Source of the DNA: Megascapheus bottae
Lineage: Eukaryota > Chordata > Mammalia > Rodentia > Geomyidae
Reading direction: 5' to 3'
Length of the DNA stretch: 64,000 nt
Assembly (NCBI GenBank): GCA_024803745.1
Contig: JANJXV010000013.1
Location: 16,799,501-16,863,500 of the forward strand
Positions 22,990-34,429 of the stretch are shown piece after piece. The notes below the pieces were generated by a model. It ran no database searches and was not told the DNA's origin. It saw nothing but the letters and a program-made list of their open reading frames with translations. The first letter of the stretch is position 1. Every line of letters starts with the position of its first letter. The position numbers and the translations under genes were made by a program.

Positions 22990-23364
22990 CTTTTTACCCT
23001 AAGAGATCTCTAAGGTATTTCAAATTAATAATCTGAAACAGGTCCTCTGCCACCCTAATGCATCTCAAACAACCACCAGGATCACGGGGATCTTCAGATC
23101 GTGCACATTTTCAAGTAGAAATTCCAATAATGGTAATAGTGCAAATTGGAGCAGATGGACATATAGCCATCTCTTAGTGTCTTTACAGGAGCCATTTCAA
23201 AAGCTCCCAAGTACCCCTAAAATCATGGATGCTAAAGCCCCTTCCATAGGCTAAGTAGTGACGCACATCCTCTGTGTTCTAAATTATTCATAAATTATTT
23301 TAGTACCTAAAATGTTCAGTACTGAATCTGTTTTCTGACTTTGGTACCCGATGTATTTTATATA

Positions 23365-23545
23365 TGTCTGTTTATTTGAATTAGGGAATGGAAGGGGAAC
23401 AACAAGATGATGAGACAAAGGACAGAGGGTGAACCAGTGTAACAGTGAGGAAAACAATGTTTGAGAAGAAACGTACTCATTTCCTTACGTATGTAACTGT
23501 AACCCCTGTATATATCATCCTTACAATAAAATTAACATTTAAAAA
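23365..23545 (+). mobile_element. L1 3' end, diverged
   Basis: TTATTTGAATTAGGGAATGG, CGTATGTAACTGTAACCCC and an end in CTTACAATAAAATTAAC. It is older than the other L1 3' ends. Confidence 0.6.
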
Positions 23546-23737
23546 TGTATTTCTATGATTTGTAACTGTCTGAATCCTTGGATGTAGAATCAGACAATAT
23601 AAAGATACAACTATTTATCCTTTATCCTCTGCATTATAACTGAAGACCAGTAGCTCACAGAAAATTTTGGACTTGTCTGCATTTTTCTTCAGTGTTCTCA
23701 CTGCCTTTGGATATAGAGAAACTATACACAAGGTACT

Positions 23738-23818
23738 TGAGGCAGAACAAGATGGTAGAATACCTGCCTAACAAGCACAAGGCCTTTAGTTCAAACCCTG
23801 GTACATTGCCAAAAACAT
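23738..23818 (+). mobile_element. ID-like SINE monomer
   Basis: Single tRNA-like unit: AGATGGTAGAATACCTGCCT, AACAAGCACAAGGCC and AGTTCAAACCCTGGTAC. Confidence 0.65.
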
Positions 23819-23944
23819 AGATATATAGCAGAATAATTTTTATTGAAAATGAAGCAAAATTTATTATCTTTACATGACTTTCAAAGCTCATTACAGTTGA
23901 ATTTTGTCGTCCACAAAGATTTGTCCACCTGGAGGCTCTGAAAG

Positions 23945-24300
23945 TATCCATCTTGGAAGAAGGGTCTTTGCCAGTGTGATTAAGGGGCTTTCTGAGATGA
24001 AATCATTCTGATTTGAGCTGAGCCCTCATCCCAGTCATAAGTATCCTCATGAAAACCGAGAAAGACACAGGGCCCGAGGACAGGTTGTAAGAAGAGTGGA
24101 ATGTGTTGGGCTGCCACTGATGAACCTTGCAAGTCACCAGCAGCTGGAGAAGAATGAGACTTTTCCTCTAGAGTCCAGAGTAGAACCTGGTCTGCCGACT
24201 CCTTGCTGGGAGATCTCTGACTTCCAATACTATGAGAGGACACATCTATTGTTTCAGGGCAAAGTACTTATGATGATTTGTTATCAGCCCCAGGTAACTG
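23945..24300 (+). mobile_element. Old MaLR (MLT1-type) LTR
   Basis: Keeps the order of MLT1 LTR words: GAAATCATTCTGATTTGAGC, TAAGTATCCTCATGA, GCAGCTGGAGAAGAATGAGA, CTCTAGAGTCCAGAGTAGA, TTGTTATCAGCCCCAGGTAA near the end. Diverged, with no internal region. Confidence 0.6.
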
Positions 24301-24701
24301 CTGCTTGTTGCTCTGCTAGTCTATCTTCCTGCTCTGAGATACTTTTCTTCAGCACGTTGTCACTTTATCAACTGCTAGCCACACCTTTGTTTTCTGTCCT
24401 AATCTCAAACACAAACTGTTAGTCTTCCTGTTTTCTTTGTGAGAAACCTTCTTGCCAAATCTCTTCTGGTTCTTTCCTGTCTTCTCCTTATTCCGACCTT
24501 ATAACTTAAGCATATTCTGTGTCCATTTTAGCTTAGAAAGGATTACTATTTGACCAGAGGTATATGGTCACATAGCTAAGGGCAGTGACTTAAGTCAGCC
24601 AGTGACTTAAATACATATCAGCTGAGCTACATGATATGTACATGGGCATTTAAATTTTTCTCGTTTTGAAATTTCTTTTGGTTTTTAGTTTATTTTTACC
24701 T

Positions 24702-24894
24702 TTTTTTTTGCCAGTCCTGGGCTTGAGCTCAGGGCCTGAGCATTGTCCTTGGGCTTTCTCAAGGCTAGAGCTCTACCACTTGAGCCTCAGCACCACTTCC
24801 GGCTTTTTTCTATGTATGTGGTACTGAGAAATCAAACCCGGGTCTTCATGCATGCTAGGCAAACACTATACCACTAGGCCAAACTCCTGGCCCT
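24702..24894 (-). mobile_element. SINE, IDL-Geo dimer
   Basis: Complete and well preserved: TTTTTTTTGCCAGTCCTGGG, CTACCACTTGAGCCTCAGCA, GAAATCAAACCCGGGTC, and CCACTAGGCCAAACTCCTGG. Direct repeats TATTTTTAC and TATTCTTAC. Confidence 0.92.
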
Positions 24895-24965
24895 ATTCTT
24901 ACTTTTTTAAACCACAATTGGTCTAAAATATCATATAACAAAATGTCAGAGAAGGCAGGCTTTCT

Positions 24966-25168
24966 GGGCCGGAAGTTTGGCTTAGTGGCAAAATACTTAC
25001 CTAGCATGCACAAAGCCCTGGGTTCGATTCCTCGGTACCACATACACAGAAAAAGCCTGAAGCAGAGCTGTGGTTCAAGTGTTAGAGCGCTAGCCTTGAG
25101 AAAGCCCAGGGACACTGCTCAGTCCCGGAGTTCAAACCCCAGGACTAGCAAAACAAAACAAAACAAAA
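24966..25168 (+). mobile_element. SINE, IDL-Geo dimer
   Basis: TGGGCCGGAAGTTTGGCTTA, GGGTTCGATTCCTCGGTACC, GCGCTAGCCTTGAGAAAGCC and an (AAAAC)n tail. It is opposite in orientation to the SINE 70 bases away. Confidence 0.92.
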
Positions 25169-26035
25169 CCCCCACCAAAAACCCAGCAGGTAGTCTTTCT
25201 ATGTTTAATAAAGACAAAAGGGCCAAATCATCTCACAAAGCCAGCTCTAGAGTATATGTTCATATGTCACTATTCTCCACTTTGCACTGAGGAAGACGTA
25301 TTGGAGCAAGGCAAAATCAGACTCAAAGAGGGAAGGGGCTGGTGGAGGAGCATCAGCGGCATTTCTCATGAGATGATTCTGGTGTAGGAATCTGTTTCTC
25401 ACTACCAGTTCCCTCAAGACAGCAGTTACTCTGGGAGGGAAGCCCTGTGTGAGATATCAAGGATTTTTTTGTTTTGCTCCAGCAATATATGATTCCCAAA
25501 CTTTATTGACTATGATAACAGCCCCCCCTCATTTGGGGAGGGGTTGAATTTACTATAGCAGAACTTTGGACTTCAGGGTTTAAAAACATGTTCCCAGTGT
25601 CAAAGCAGGTGGGAAGTATTGTCATCTTCTCACGGGAAACTGAGGCATCTAGCTTACTGACATCCACTCGGATTTTAAGGTCTATAGAAGATACTGGCAT
25701 GAGACTGGCGAATTTGGCACATAGCTGTGGAGTATAGAGACAAAAGGAAATATCCCCTGGGTAACAAAGGGTCAGATCACCAAGAAGACAAATGGAAATC
25801 TTGTTCAATATTTCATATCACGTTTTGGCATGGTGCTTAATTATCCACCATGGGACAAATGGAGGCAATAAGCTTGAACAAGACTGCAGTAGACAAACTT
25901 CACTGGAGACTAAGGGTGTAATTTGATGACTTTTACTCTCAGGTTGCACATGGTTCCAAATAAAAACTGTCAAAGATATTGAACTTTGGGATGTGTCCAC
26001 ACCCCTGATTATCTACAATCGGCTAGTGAAGGGCT
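25169..26035. other. 3' flank of the third OR2D gene
   Basis: No repeat or gene recognised. Two C runs near 25520 make an open frame that has no coding look. Confidence 0.4.
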
Positions 26036-26959
26036 CTATCTTCCAAGAACTTTCCTCAGTGCCTTCTTCACATCCTTGTTCCGTAGGCTGTAAATGAACG
26101 GGTTCATCATGGAGGTTATTATGGAGTAGAACACAGAGATCACTTGGTCACCTTCATTCGTTTTCTTTGCATTTGGCTGCATGTAGGTAAATATTGTTGA
26201 GCCATAGAAGAAGGTAACAACAATGAAATGGGAGCCACAGGTAGAGAAGACCTTGAGCCTCCCCTCCCCGGACTGCATGTGGATCACAGTGGAGATGATG
26301 TTCCAGTAGGAGACCAGGATGAGGGACATGGGACCCAGGAGGATCACCACCCCCATGGCGAAGATGGCCATCTCAGCTTTGTAAGTTTCTTCTGAAGCCA
26401 GCTTCAAGAGTGCTGGAGGCTCACAAAAATAGTGATTAATTACATTAGGTCCTCGGTATGGGAGACTCAAAGTGAATGTGGTATCTACTAGAGATACAGA
26501 TACTCCACTAGCCCAGGACCCTATAGCTAGCAGAACACAAACTCTCTGTGTCATGATGGCGGAATAGTGCAGTGGTTTGCAGACAGCCACGTAGCGGTCA
26601 TAGGACATCACGGCTAGAAGTGAACTCTCTGTACATCCCATTATAAGGAAAAAAAACATTTGAACTAAGCACCCAGCAAATGAAATGCTCTTTCTCATCA
26701 CCAGGAAATGAATTAACATGTTGGGAACAACAGTTGTAGAGAAGCAGAGGTCAGTAAATGAGAGGTTTTTAAGGAAGAAGTACATTGGCCTATGAAGTCG
26801 AGAGTCCACATGAATTAGGAATATGATAAGCAGATTTCCAAACAGAGTCAGCAGGTAGATGATGAAAAATATCGCAAACAGTAGGATCTGAGTCTGAGGG
26901 TCTGAAGAGAGGCCCAGCAAGATAAATTCAGTCAGATAGGTTTGGTTTTCTTTGCCCAT
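26036..26959 (-). CDS. Olfactory receptor, OR2D family (third OR2D gene)
   Basis: Intact 307-residue single-exon odorant receptor of the OR2D group. Seen: NQT at 5-7, GN at 41-42, PMY at 58-60, [10 protein letters not shown] at 118-127, KVFSTC before TM6 and NPFIYSLRN in TM7. Two things are unusual: the residues before NPFIY read TSMM where almost all ORs have TPML, and the C-tail ends early at LGR. The chosen start is the ATG before GKENQ, homologous to the other OR2D starts; the 20 upstream codons are in frame but have no family support. Most of the exon is diverged from copies A and B (roughly three quarters identical by eye), but 26233-26374 is about 96% identical to them. This gene could be the OR2D2 or a second OR2D3 lineage, so no symbol is given. 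Confidence 0.93.
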   Translation of the reverse strand: MGKENQTYLTEFILLGLSSDPQTQILLFAIFFIIYLLTLFGNLLIIFLIHVDSRLHRPMYFFLKNLSFTDLCFSTTVVPNMLIHFLVMRKSISFAGCLVQMFFFLIMGCTESSLLAVMSYDRYVAVCKPLHYSAIMTQRVCVLLAIGSWASGVSVSLVDTTFTLSLPYRGPNVINHYFCEPPALLKLASEETYKAEMAIFAMGVVILLGPMSLILVSYWNIISTVIHMQSGEGRLKVFSTCGSHFIVVTFFYGSTIFTYMQPNAKKTNEGDQVISVFYSIITSMMNPFIYSLRNKDVKKALRKVLGR

Positions 26960-27475
26960 AAATGCTTCTTGCTTTCTACTAATGAACATACAGAAAGCAC
27001 TAAGTGTTGACTGTACCAAGCAGCAAACCCAGAAAATGAAGGCCTCTCCTGGAAGAACAACTATTTCAAATATTTATGACACTGATGTTCTTAGTTTTTC
27101 CCCCATCCCTGTATTGCTTCACTGAGTTGGTGCACTGAAACCTGGACCACACCTACTTACTATCCCCGCTGGCAGAGTGCTCTGTACAGCTTTTATTCAA
27201 CCACTGTTGGATAATGCGAGGAATCATCTTCTCACGGAATTATCTGTTGGGAAATTAACCTGTAAAATTACATTTTCTGATGAATACCTGAAACAAAGGA
27301 AGATGACACAGATATGAGAATATGGGAAAACATAAATAATTTTCACTTCATAGAAAAGCCCTACTGTCTTTACATTTAGTTTTCTGGTTTACTGACCATA
27401 GAGATGATTTTAGCTTTAGTTCCACCAGATAGCACATGTAAATAATCACTGTACCCATTTTCTTCTTAAAAAAAA
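26960..27475. other. 5' flank of the third OR2D gene
   Basis: No recognisable promoter or exon. A CATTAG acceptor-like site lies about 20 bases upstream of the ATG. Confidence 0.35.
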
Positions 27476-27718
27476 TTTTTTTTTGCCTATCCTGCCCCTT
27501 GAACATGGCCAGGGCGCTGTCCCTCAGCTTCTTTGGCTCAAGGCTAGTACTCTACCACCTGAAGTGCAGCACCACTTCCAGCTTTAACCGTGGTTAACTG
27601 AAGGAAAGTTTCTTGTGGGCTTTCCTGTCTAGGCTGACTGAGAATTGGGATCCTCAATCCCCAGTGTCCTCAGTAGCTAGGATTACAGACATGAACCACC
27701 TGGGCCCAGCCTGAACCC
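27472..27718 (-). mobile_element. SINE, B1-Geo-type
   Basis: T tract, TATCCTGCCCCTTGAACATG, CAGCACCACTTCCAGCTT, and ATTACAGACATGAACCACCT. Confidence 0.82.
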
Positions 27719-28121
27719 TTTTCTTTCCAGTGGATCATCTGTTCTTTCCAAGCAAAAAAGACTACTTTTAGTTGTGTTATAATCCATGGTCTTTTCCCTT
27801 CCTGAAATTATTCATTGGACCACAGGAAACAATCCTTAATTATGATATCATCACTGATGGGTAAGACAGAGAGGAATCTCATCATGTCTACAAAGAATAC
27901 AGATGCGGTTAGCCTTAGATAGCACCACATATTATAGAAACCTTCATAAAGATCAAATGCAGTGACAATCATTGGATACTAGCAGTGTTTTACCTGGCAT
28001 TTGACCTCATTCATGCTGCAGTTTGACTTGGAATATCTAAACAAAAGTGCAAATACTTTCCTAGGAAATCAGGCACTGGTCTGATGCTTTAAAGCCAGGA
28101 AGGACACACTAATCAAAATCG

Positions 28122-28232
28122 TTGGTTGGGGGAGGTGGCACTGTGTCTCTAATGCTAGCGTGCCTTAAGCTGAAGAGCTCAGGGATAACGCCCGGGCCCA
28201 GAGTTCAAGCCTCATGACCAACCAAAAAAATC
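28122..28232 (+). mobile_element. SINE, right monomer of B1-Geo-type
   Basis: GGAGGTGGCACTGTGTCTCT, AGCTGAAGAGCTCAGGGATA and CCAGAGTTCAAGCCTCATGA. Confidence 0.75.
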
Positions 28233-28621
28233 TGTGGTTTGGTATACATCTGCAACAAATAAAGAATATGATGACTGAATCTAATCTAGCGGATAGGAAG
28301 ATGACAAAGAATTAGTGAAAGTAGCAGTTGGCTGGCCTCCCAGCTGGTGTGTTATCCCTGAGAAGCACTGAAGCACTAGTATTAGAATTGCTCTTTAGAT
28401 TAAAGGTGGTATCAGAGGTGAAAGCCAGCCCTCCTGGAAGGACCACTTTGAGAGGGGAAAACTGCAAGGCTGCCAACACATAAAAGCTTGTTTTACACAC
28501 AAGATCCTGCACCTAGCTGTCAATTTAGGAGAAATAGGAACAGAGCCATCTTGTCCCATAAGCTGCCAAGGATGATTTCAAACCACCAGGTGAGTATTTC
28601 TCTTCAAGAAATTCCATCTAG

Positions 28622-28876
28622 AGCCAGACACCAGGGGCCCATGCCTGTAATCCTAGCTACTCAGGAGGCTGAGATCAGAGGATCATGCTTCAAAGCCATC
28701 CCCAGCAGGAAAGTCAGTGAGATTCATGTCACCAATTAACTTCCAAAGAGCCGTAAGTAGAAATGTGTCTCAAATGGTAGAGTGCTAGCTTTGAGCAAGA
28801 AATGCTCAGAAAGAGCACCAAGGCACCCTGAGTTCAAACCCTAGGATCAATACCAAAAAAAAGAAAAAAGAAAAAA
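28622..28876 (+). mobile_element. SINE, B1-Geo-type, full length
   Basis: CCATGCCTGTAATCCTAGCT, CTCAGGAGGCTGAGATCAGA, TCACCAATTAACTTCCA, AATGGTAGAGTGCTAGCTTT and an A/G-rich tail. Confidence 0.85.
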
Positions 28877-28884
28877 AGATAAAC

Positions 28885-28917
28885 AGGGAGGGGAGAGAAA
28901 GAGAGAGAGAGAGAGAA
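28885..28917. repeat. (GA)n tract
   Basis: GGGGAGAGAAAGAGAGAGAG-type run following the SINE tail. Confidence 0.8.
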
Positions 28918-28919
28918 GT

Positions 28920-31118
28920 CCCATTTACAGTTGATATGAATTGAATCTATCCTACTTTGCTAGAATGTACATTGGCTCTGAGTGGCCAGGAAAAGAGTCA
29001 GAGACTACTATACTGGCAAAATCAAAGGGAAAGCCTTCCCTTTCACTTGTGTTTGAGATGACACAAAAGATTTAAGGATAGCCAAAACAGTCTCATCCTT
29101 ATGTGCTTTTAAAAAATGTGTTTTATAATATGTCATGGGTAATTGAACAGATTTAGTCATTTATCACTAATATATTTTTATGCTTTATTTTTTGTTGGGG
29201 TAATTTATAGAGGGATTATTGCTAATATTTCGTAAAGTTGAAGAAGAAAAGAAAATACTATGCAGAAATATAAGCATAGTTTTAAGCATACTTTGTTTCA
29301 CTTGTATGTGTGTTCGAAGGTGTGAATGGGCTTAGCTACAATGTAAATTGTGTTCCTCATAAAGGTCATTATCAAAACCTAGAACCTTAGTAAGAATAAA
29401 ATCCTCCTGCTGATCATTTTCTCCAGAGTTTCTGACAGTTACCTTTTGCACTAGTTTTTATGTCAAGCTTTTCTGAAATGAAATGGGCGTATTCTATGTA
29501 CAATGTGGTAAGTGCTGGCTTAGGTGTATAACAATAAGCTTTTCAAAGGTACTTGTTAAGTATTTGTGACTAGCTAAGGCTAGGTGATCTCCCTGGAATG
29601 GAATGAGGTGTGACAACCAGAAGCGCAAAGCAATATCACCTGAGTTATTTGTGTGGGCAAAAGGACCTCATCAACAGTTTTTCCATTCGCAGGCCTTTTC
29701 TCTTTCACCTCCTAACCCCAGAGAGAGTGCGCCAGCGCCACTGTGCCGCTATGCTGCTGGTGCCCACGTAGTTAGAATGAAGATGAACCGTGTTCCGGAC
29801 AGTAGATGGCCAATTGCAGGAAGCTCTTCCTCACATGTTAGAAGGGGCCATGGGGTCCAGGAGGTATCACCCAGAAGAGGTCATGAGAAATGGAAAAGAA
29901 GAACACTAGTATTAGCCAATGTTGAAAGCGTTGAATACTGAACCATCAGAGGGGAAGGAGATTCTGACAGCTGGGTTACAAGACTGAGTAAAATGATACT
30001 TGTTGTTTCTTGGGACTCTTATCCCCTAATCTGATGCCCCAGGAAGAGTTCAAAACTTCTAGGACTGAAGATTCTAGAGAAAATGGTATCTTCTCCCAAT
30101 GAGAATGAGGGCTGTAAAAATAAGGATTTGTAAGGGTTTGGCCTTCTCTCTAGATAGATTCAAGGTTTCTGGGGTGTGAAGGTCTTGTTTCCTTGTTTCA
30201 GGAAAATGCTGGTCCCTTCAGCATCTCTCTCCTTACCTGGAGCCCTGGGAGAATCCCAGCAAGGATCTACAGATGAGTGGCTCTCACACACAGCGCAGTA
30301 GAGATCCAGTGATCTACACTATGGATAGAGTCGGGGATCTGGTAATTCTCAGTCTTCTCTCCTGACAGCTAGACCATAATTGGACTTTGTGGTAAATTTC
30401 ATTACAAATACTTGACGTATTTTTGGCTGAAGTGAACATGAACACTTTCTTTTCCAGTACTGACACAGATCTGAATATTTTGCAATGAGGAATGTTTTAA
30501 AGACAAGTGTCCTGAGAGGTGATGCAAACAAGATATTCCCTGGGGTTCCCCTCTGGAGTTTCCCTTTATTACTTATTCACACAATGAGATGCCTTGGGAC
30601 ATTCATAGCTTGCTGATTTCCTCTAATTTCCAGTCCTTCCCTAAACAATAGAAAGTTTTGTGTTTTGAGCTTTATAAGGACCCATAAAGCCACTCATCAT
30701 ACTTGATCTTCTTCCTGCTTGTGTAAAGTACCTGCAGATAGGCATCTTAGCATAATTAATCTTAAGTTGTAATAAAAACATAAGGATGCTTTCTTTTTCA
30801 GTAGCTTTCTGGTGAAGTGTAATTTTTTTATTTGAGCATGTTATAATCATTGTTAAATACTTTAGCTGATATCTAAAAATAGGTCTGAGGAAAGTGTAAA
30901 AATAGAGTATTTGAGTTATATGTCATGTATAAGAACAATTCTGGAGAATTAAATTGAGCAATTGAGTATAATTGATAACTTTCACCCATATTCCCTCTTA
31001 TAAAAATGATACTTTTTCCTAGTCTAAATTCTCTGAATTTCCATTGCAAAATAATTAAACATACCTAATTAACATTCCTATTTTATTTATCAGTCTTTTG
31101 TGTAGTGAGAACATGATA
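28920..31118. other. Intergenic without recognised repeats
   Basis: Moderately GC-rich patch at 29690-29830 with several CpGs. A 112-codon open frame at 29603-29941 (+) has no recognisable domain. Possibly a retrocopy or unique sequence. Confidence 0.35.
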
Positions 31119-31119
31119 A

Positions 31120-31352
31120 AGTAACTTTTTTTTTCCTTTTGAACATAATGCCTTGGTGGAGTCCCTGAGCTTTTTTGTTCAGAACTAGTCCTCTGCCACT
31201 GAAGCCACTGCACCAATTCCAGCTTTTTGGTGGTTGATTGGGAAAAAGAGTCTCACAGACTTTCCTGCCTGAGTTGATGTTGAACCATGATCCTCACAGT
31301 TCAGCCTCTAGATTAGCTAGGATTATAGGTATGAGCCACTGGTATCTGGAGA
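31120..31352 (-). mobile_element. SINE, B1-Geo-type
   Basis: T tract, GGAGTCCCTGAGCTTTTTTG, GGTGGTTGATTGGGAAAAAG, and GATTATAGGTATGAGCCACT. Confidence 0.8.
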
Positions 31353-31394
31353 AATAAAATGATTTTGATATTTCAAAATAGCAATGATGGCTTA

Positions 31395-32752
31395 ACTTAT
31401 AAAGCACTCCTTTTTTCCTTAAGCTTCTTTCTGTCAAATTAGATTTAATGAGAGAGTACTATTTTTAAGGAGCTATCTGTTTATGAGTAGAGGCCTGAAG
31501 AGGACTGTGCATTTTTGCTATTTAAAGGAATCATACATGACCATACTTTGAGAGAGCAAAAATGAAAAGTTTTACTAGATGCTTAGAAAAACCAATCTCA
31601 TGCAGTGTTATTTACTCTTTTAAGACCCATTTTCATTTTCTTAAGCCCATTGTATGTTTCTACGGAACCTGTGTTCATGCTCACATACTAAGGACGGTAC
31701 TTGCATATGGTGAATTACTATTGACAGTTTTGCAGAAATCTTGTTTCACTGGACCAACATTGTGGCATTGCAGCAAATGCCAACATTTTGGGGAATAGTA
31801 GCAAACCTACAGAGACCCTGGTTATTGTTTTTGTTGCTGTTGTTTGTTTTTGGTTCCCTTCTCTTCCCTTCTCTGAATCAGCAGGGGTGGCCGGACGGTA
31901 GGGAGCTTATGAATTACTCCTTCCAGTAGTAGCTCTGAGGGTCACATTTAATATCAATTTTTAACATGATTCTAGTTAAGTGTAGAAGAGATAAAAAGAG
32001 GAAGTATTCACTTTTTAATACACTGATTTAGAAATTTGGTGTCTTCTATCAGTGGCTCTGAGGCATTCATTGGTAGCATCCCTTATTTCTGCCTTTACGT
32101 TGACAGTGTTGAAGCAGGGTGAATAACTCAAATAGGGCATATTTTTCTTTTCTAGTGAGCTGCTTCATGATGTTTTCTTTGGAATTTCTGGATAAGTTCA
32201 AGAAAATGTGCTGCATGTTGTATTTAGTCTGATGTACTTATCCATCTCATTACAGACAAAAACACACAGACTGCATTTTGTAGCTCTGTAATCTTTGAAT
32301 ACAGAAGTAATTTTCTTCATGTTTTCATTTTGATTTTTTTTCAAATCCTTTGGGTTTAATTCTGTGAGCCTACCTGTAGCACTGGATTAAAATGTCTACA
32401 TCGTTTCTTTAGTTATCCGGTTAACTTTAAAACTGTTGTAAAAGTGTAAACCAGCCCACGACAGTTTTTTGTACATGTTAAAGAACTTACTGTCCAGTTT
32501 TCATGATTATTGTGTAAGGAAGACTGATGAAGATGTTCTATGCTGTCCTGGACCATGTTAATTACACTTACAATGTATTTGGTTCCACATCACATTGATT
32601 TGTCCCCAATGACTCTTTTATCCTTTCTAGGCACATTTTGTTGTTGTTATTGTTGTTGCAGTTTCCATTTGCATTGTATTGTTTTGACAACTATCATTTG
32701 AATCAGATCTGAAAGAGGTCCAGAATAAAATATATTTTGATATTAAAAAAAG
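31395..32752 (+). pseudogene. Probable retrocopy of an mRNA 3' region (source unknown)
   Basis: About 1.36 kb with no open frame and 3' UTR character (T-rich, TGTTGTTGTTATTGTTG, TTTTGTACATGTTAAAG). It ends in AATAAA (32724-32729) followed by a short A run. Imperfect direct repeats GCAATGATGGCTTA (31381-31394) and GCAGTGATGGTTTA (32753-32766) flank it, compatible with L1-mediated retroposition. I do not recognise the parent gene. The alternative is unique intergenic DNA with a chance poly(A)-like end. Confidence 0.45.
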
Positions 32753-32769
32753 GCAGTGATGGTTTATTC

Positions 32770-33345
32770 ATAACTCTTTCTGAACTTAAATCAGGATACA
32801 AAATCAACTCCCCCCCAACAGTAGGTTTTTTTCCTATACCAATAATAAAGAGGTGAGAAAAGAAAATCAGGAAAACAATCCCATTTACAATAGCCAGAAA
32901 AAAGTTAAATACATAGGAATAAACTTAAGTAAGGAGGGGGCCGGGAGTTTGGCCTAGTGGTAGAGTGCTTGCCTAGCATGCACGAAGACTCGGGTTCGAT
33001 ACCTTGGTACCACATACATAGAAAATAGCTGGAAGTTGTGCTGAGGCTCAAGTGGTAGAGCTCTAGCCTTGAGAAAGTCCAAGGACAGTGCTCAGGCCCT
33101 GAGCTCTGGCAAAAAAAAAACAAAAAACCTTAAGTAAGGAGAAGAAAGACTTCTACCAGGAAAACTATAAAAACAAAAAAATAAAATAAGACTCCAGAAG
33201 AAAGACCTTCCTCCCCCTCCCCATGTTCATGGATTGAACCAATATTTTGAAAATAGCCACAACCCAAAACATATACCAATTTAATGTAATTCCCATCAAA
33301 ATCCTAATGTCATTCTTCACAAAAACAGAAAAATCAATTTTACCA
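32770..33345 (+). mobile_element. L1 ORF2 fragment, old
   Basis: CAATCCCATTTACAATAGCC, GACTTCTACCAGGAAAACTA, CATGTTCATGGATTGAACC and TAATTCCCATCAAAATCCTA are L1 ORF2 words. All frames are broken and a SINE interrupts it. Confidence 0.75.
32937..33128 (+). mobile_element. SINE, IDL-Geo dimer, inserted in L1
   Basis: GGGCCGGGAGTTTGGCCTAG, GACTCGGGTTCGATACC, AAGTGGTAGAGCTCTAGCCT and an A tail. Perfect 13-base direct repeats CTTAAGTAAGGAG (32924-32936, 33129-33141) date it after the L1. Confidence 0.95.
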
Positions 33346-33848
33346 TACCATGGAGGTTGTCATAAATGGATTAATGGCTTCTGAAGAGATTCATATCGTA
33401 ATTTCTAGAACCTGTGAATGCAACTTTATGTTGTAAGCAGAACTGATGATTCCAAGTGAAATTAAGCTTGATAATCAACAGCAAGCCCAACAAAATCATA
33501 GCTGTCCTTGAAAGCAGTGTAGTCAGATACCTCACTGATTGTTAGTGGCTATAAGGACTGATAAACCACTACCCAAGCAATATTGGTGACTTCTAAGAGA
33601 TAGAAAAGGAAAGAAAATAAGTCCTCTCATAGATCCTCCAGACCAATGCCTTGAGTTTAGTTCAGTGAGACTCATTTCATTCAGACTTCTGTTTTCAGAA
33701 CAGTAAGATAATAATTTGAATTACTTAAGCTGATAAATTTGTGTAATTAAGTAATAGTAAGAAAATAACACAGGTGTGAAAGCTTGATATCTCACACAGC
33801 CAATTCTCTCTCAGAAGCACAAAATAGAGTAAAAAAGAACCTAGGGAA
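33346..33848. other. Intergenic
   Basis: No recognised feature. Confidence 0.4.
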
Positions 33849-33849
33849 C

Positions 33850-34045
33850 CAGCTTCTGATGGCTCAGGCCTGTAATCCTAGCTACTCAGAAAACTCAGAC
33901 CTGGAAGATTTCATGGTTTGAAGCTAGAAAGGGCAGAAAATTCTGGGAGATGTCATCTCCAATTAACCAGTAAAATATTGGACTGGAAGTATGACTCAAG
34001 TAGTAGAGCATAAGCCATGACCAAAAACACAAAGTAAGGCTGCTT
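33850..34045 (+). mobile_element. SINE, old B1-Geo-type
   Basis: GATGGCTCAGGCCTGTAATC, CTAGCTACTCAGAAAACTCA, TCATCTCCAATTAACCAG and a degraded right monomer. Confidence 0.75.
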
Positions 34046-34429
34046 TAATTTGAACTTCGGTAAGTCACTTAAATTTCTACTACCTAATGTCTCAAGCTCC
34101 TATTTGAATGATTCTACTGTATAGCAGATATATCTGGACTTAGAATACTACCTAGTGTTCAATAACTGCAGAAGTAAGAACAGGCTTAAGTAAATTGATA
34201 GGAGATTGAAAAGTTTTGATTAGGTGAATTCTTTCCTTGCCCTTAGCCATGATTCTGTGGGTCCCAGCAAACACTATCTAACCAAAGGAAGGAGGCTTAT
34301 TTTTGCTCTTGTCTGGCACATAGAGTAGCAAAGTGATAGCCAGCTTCAAGAAGGAATTCTCCTGCCTAGAATTCCACTTACTAGGCTCACATCATAATAT
34401 GTGATGAGAAGAGAAGCTTCAGCAAAACT

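Larger units (their letters stand above)
17150..23700. repeat. Tandem segmental duplication, unit B
   Basis: Unit B carries OR2D copy B and is the diverged partner of unit A. It is longer mainly because of L1 fragments and a (CA)n tract at 20.4-21.2 kb, a SINE at 21.7 kb and an L1 3' end at 23.4 kb, none of which is present at the matching sites of unit A. Confidence 0.75.
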
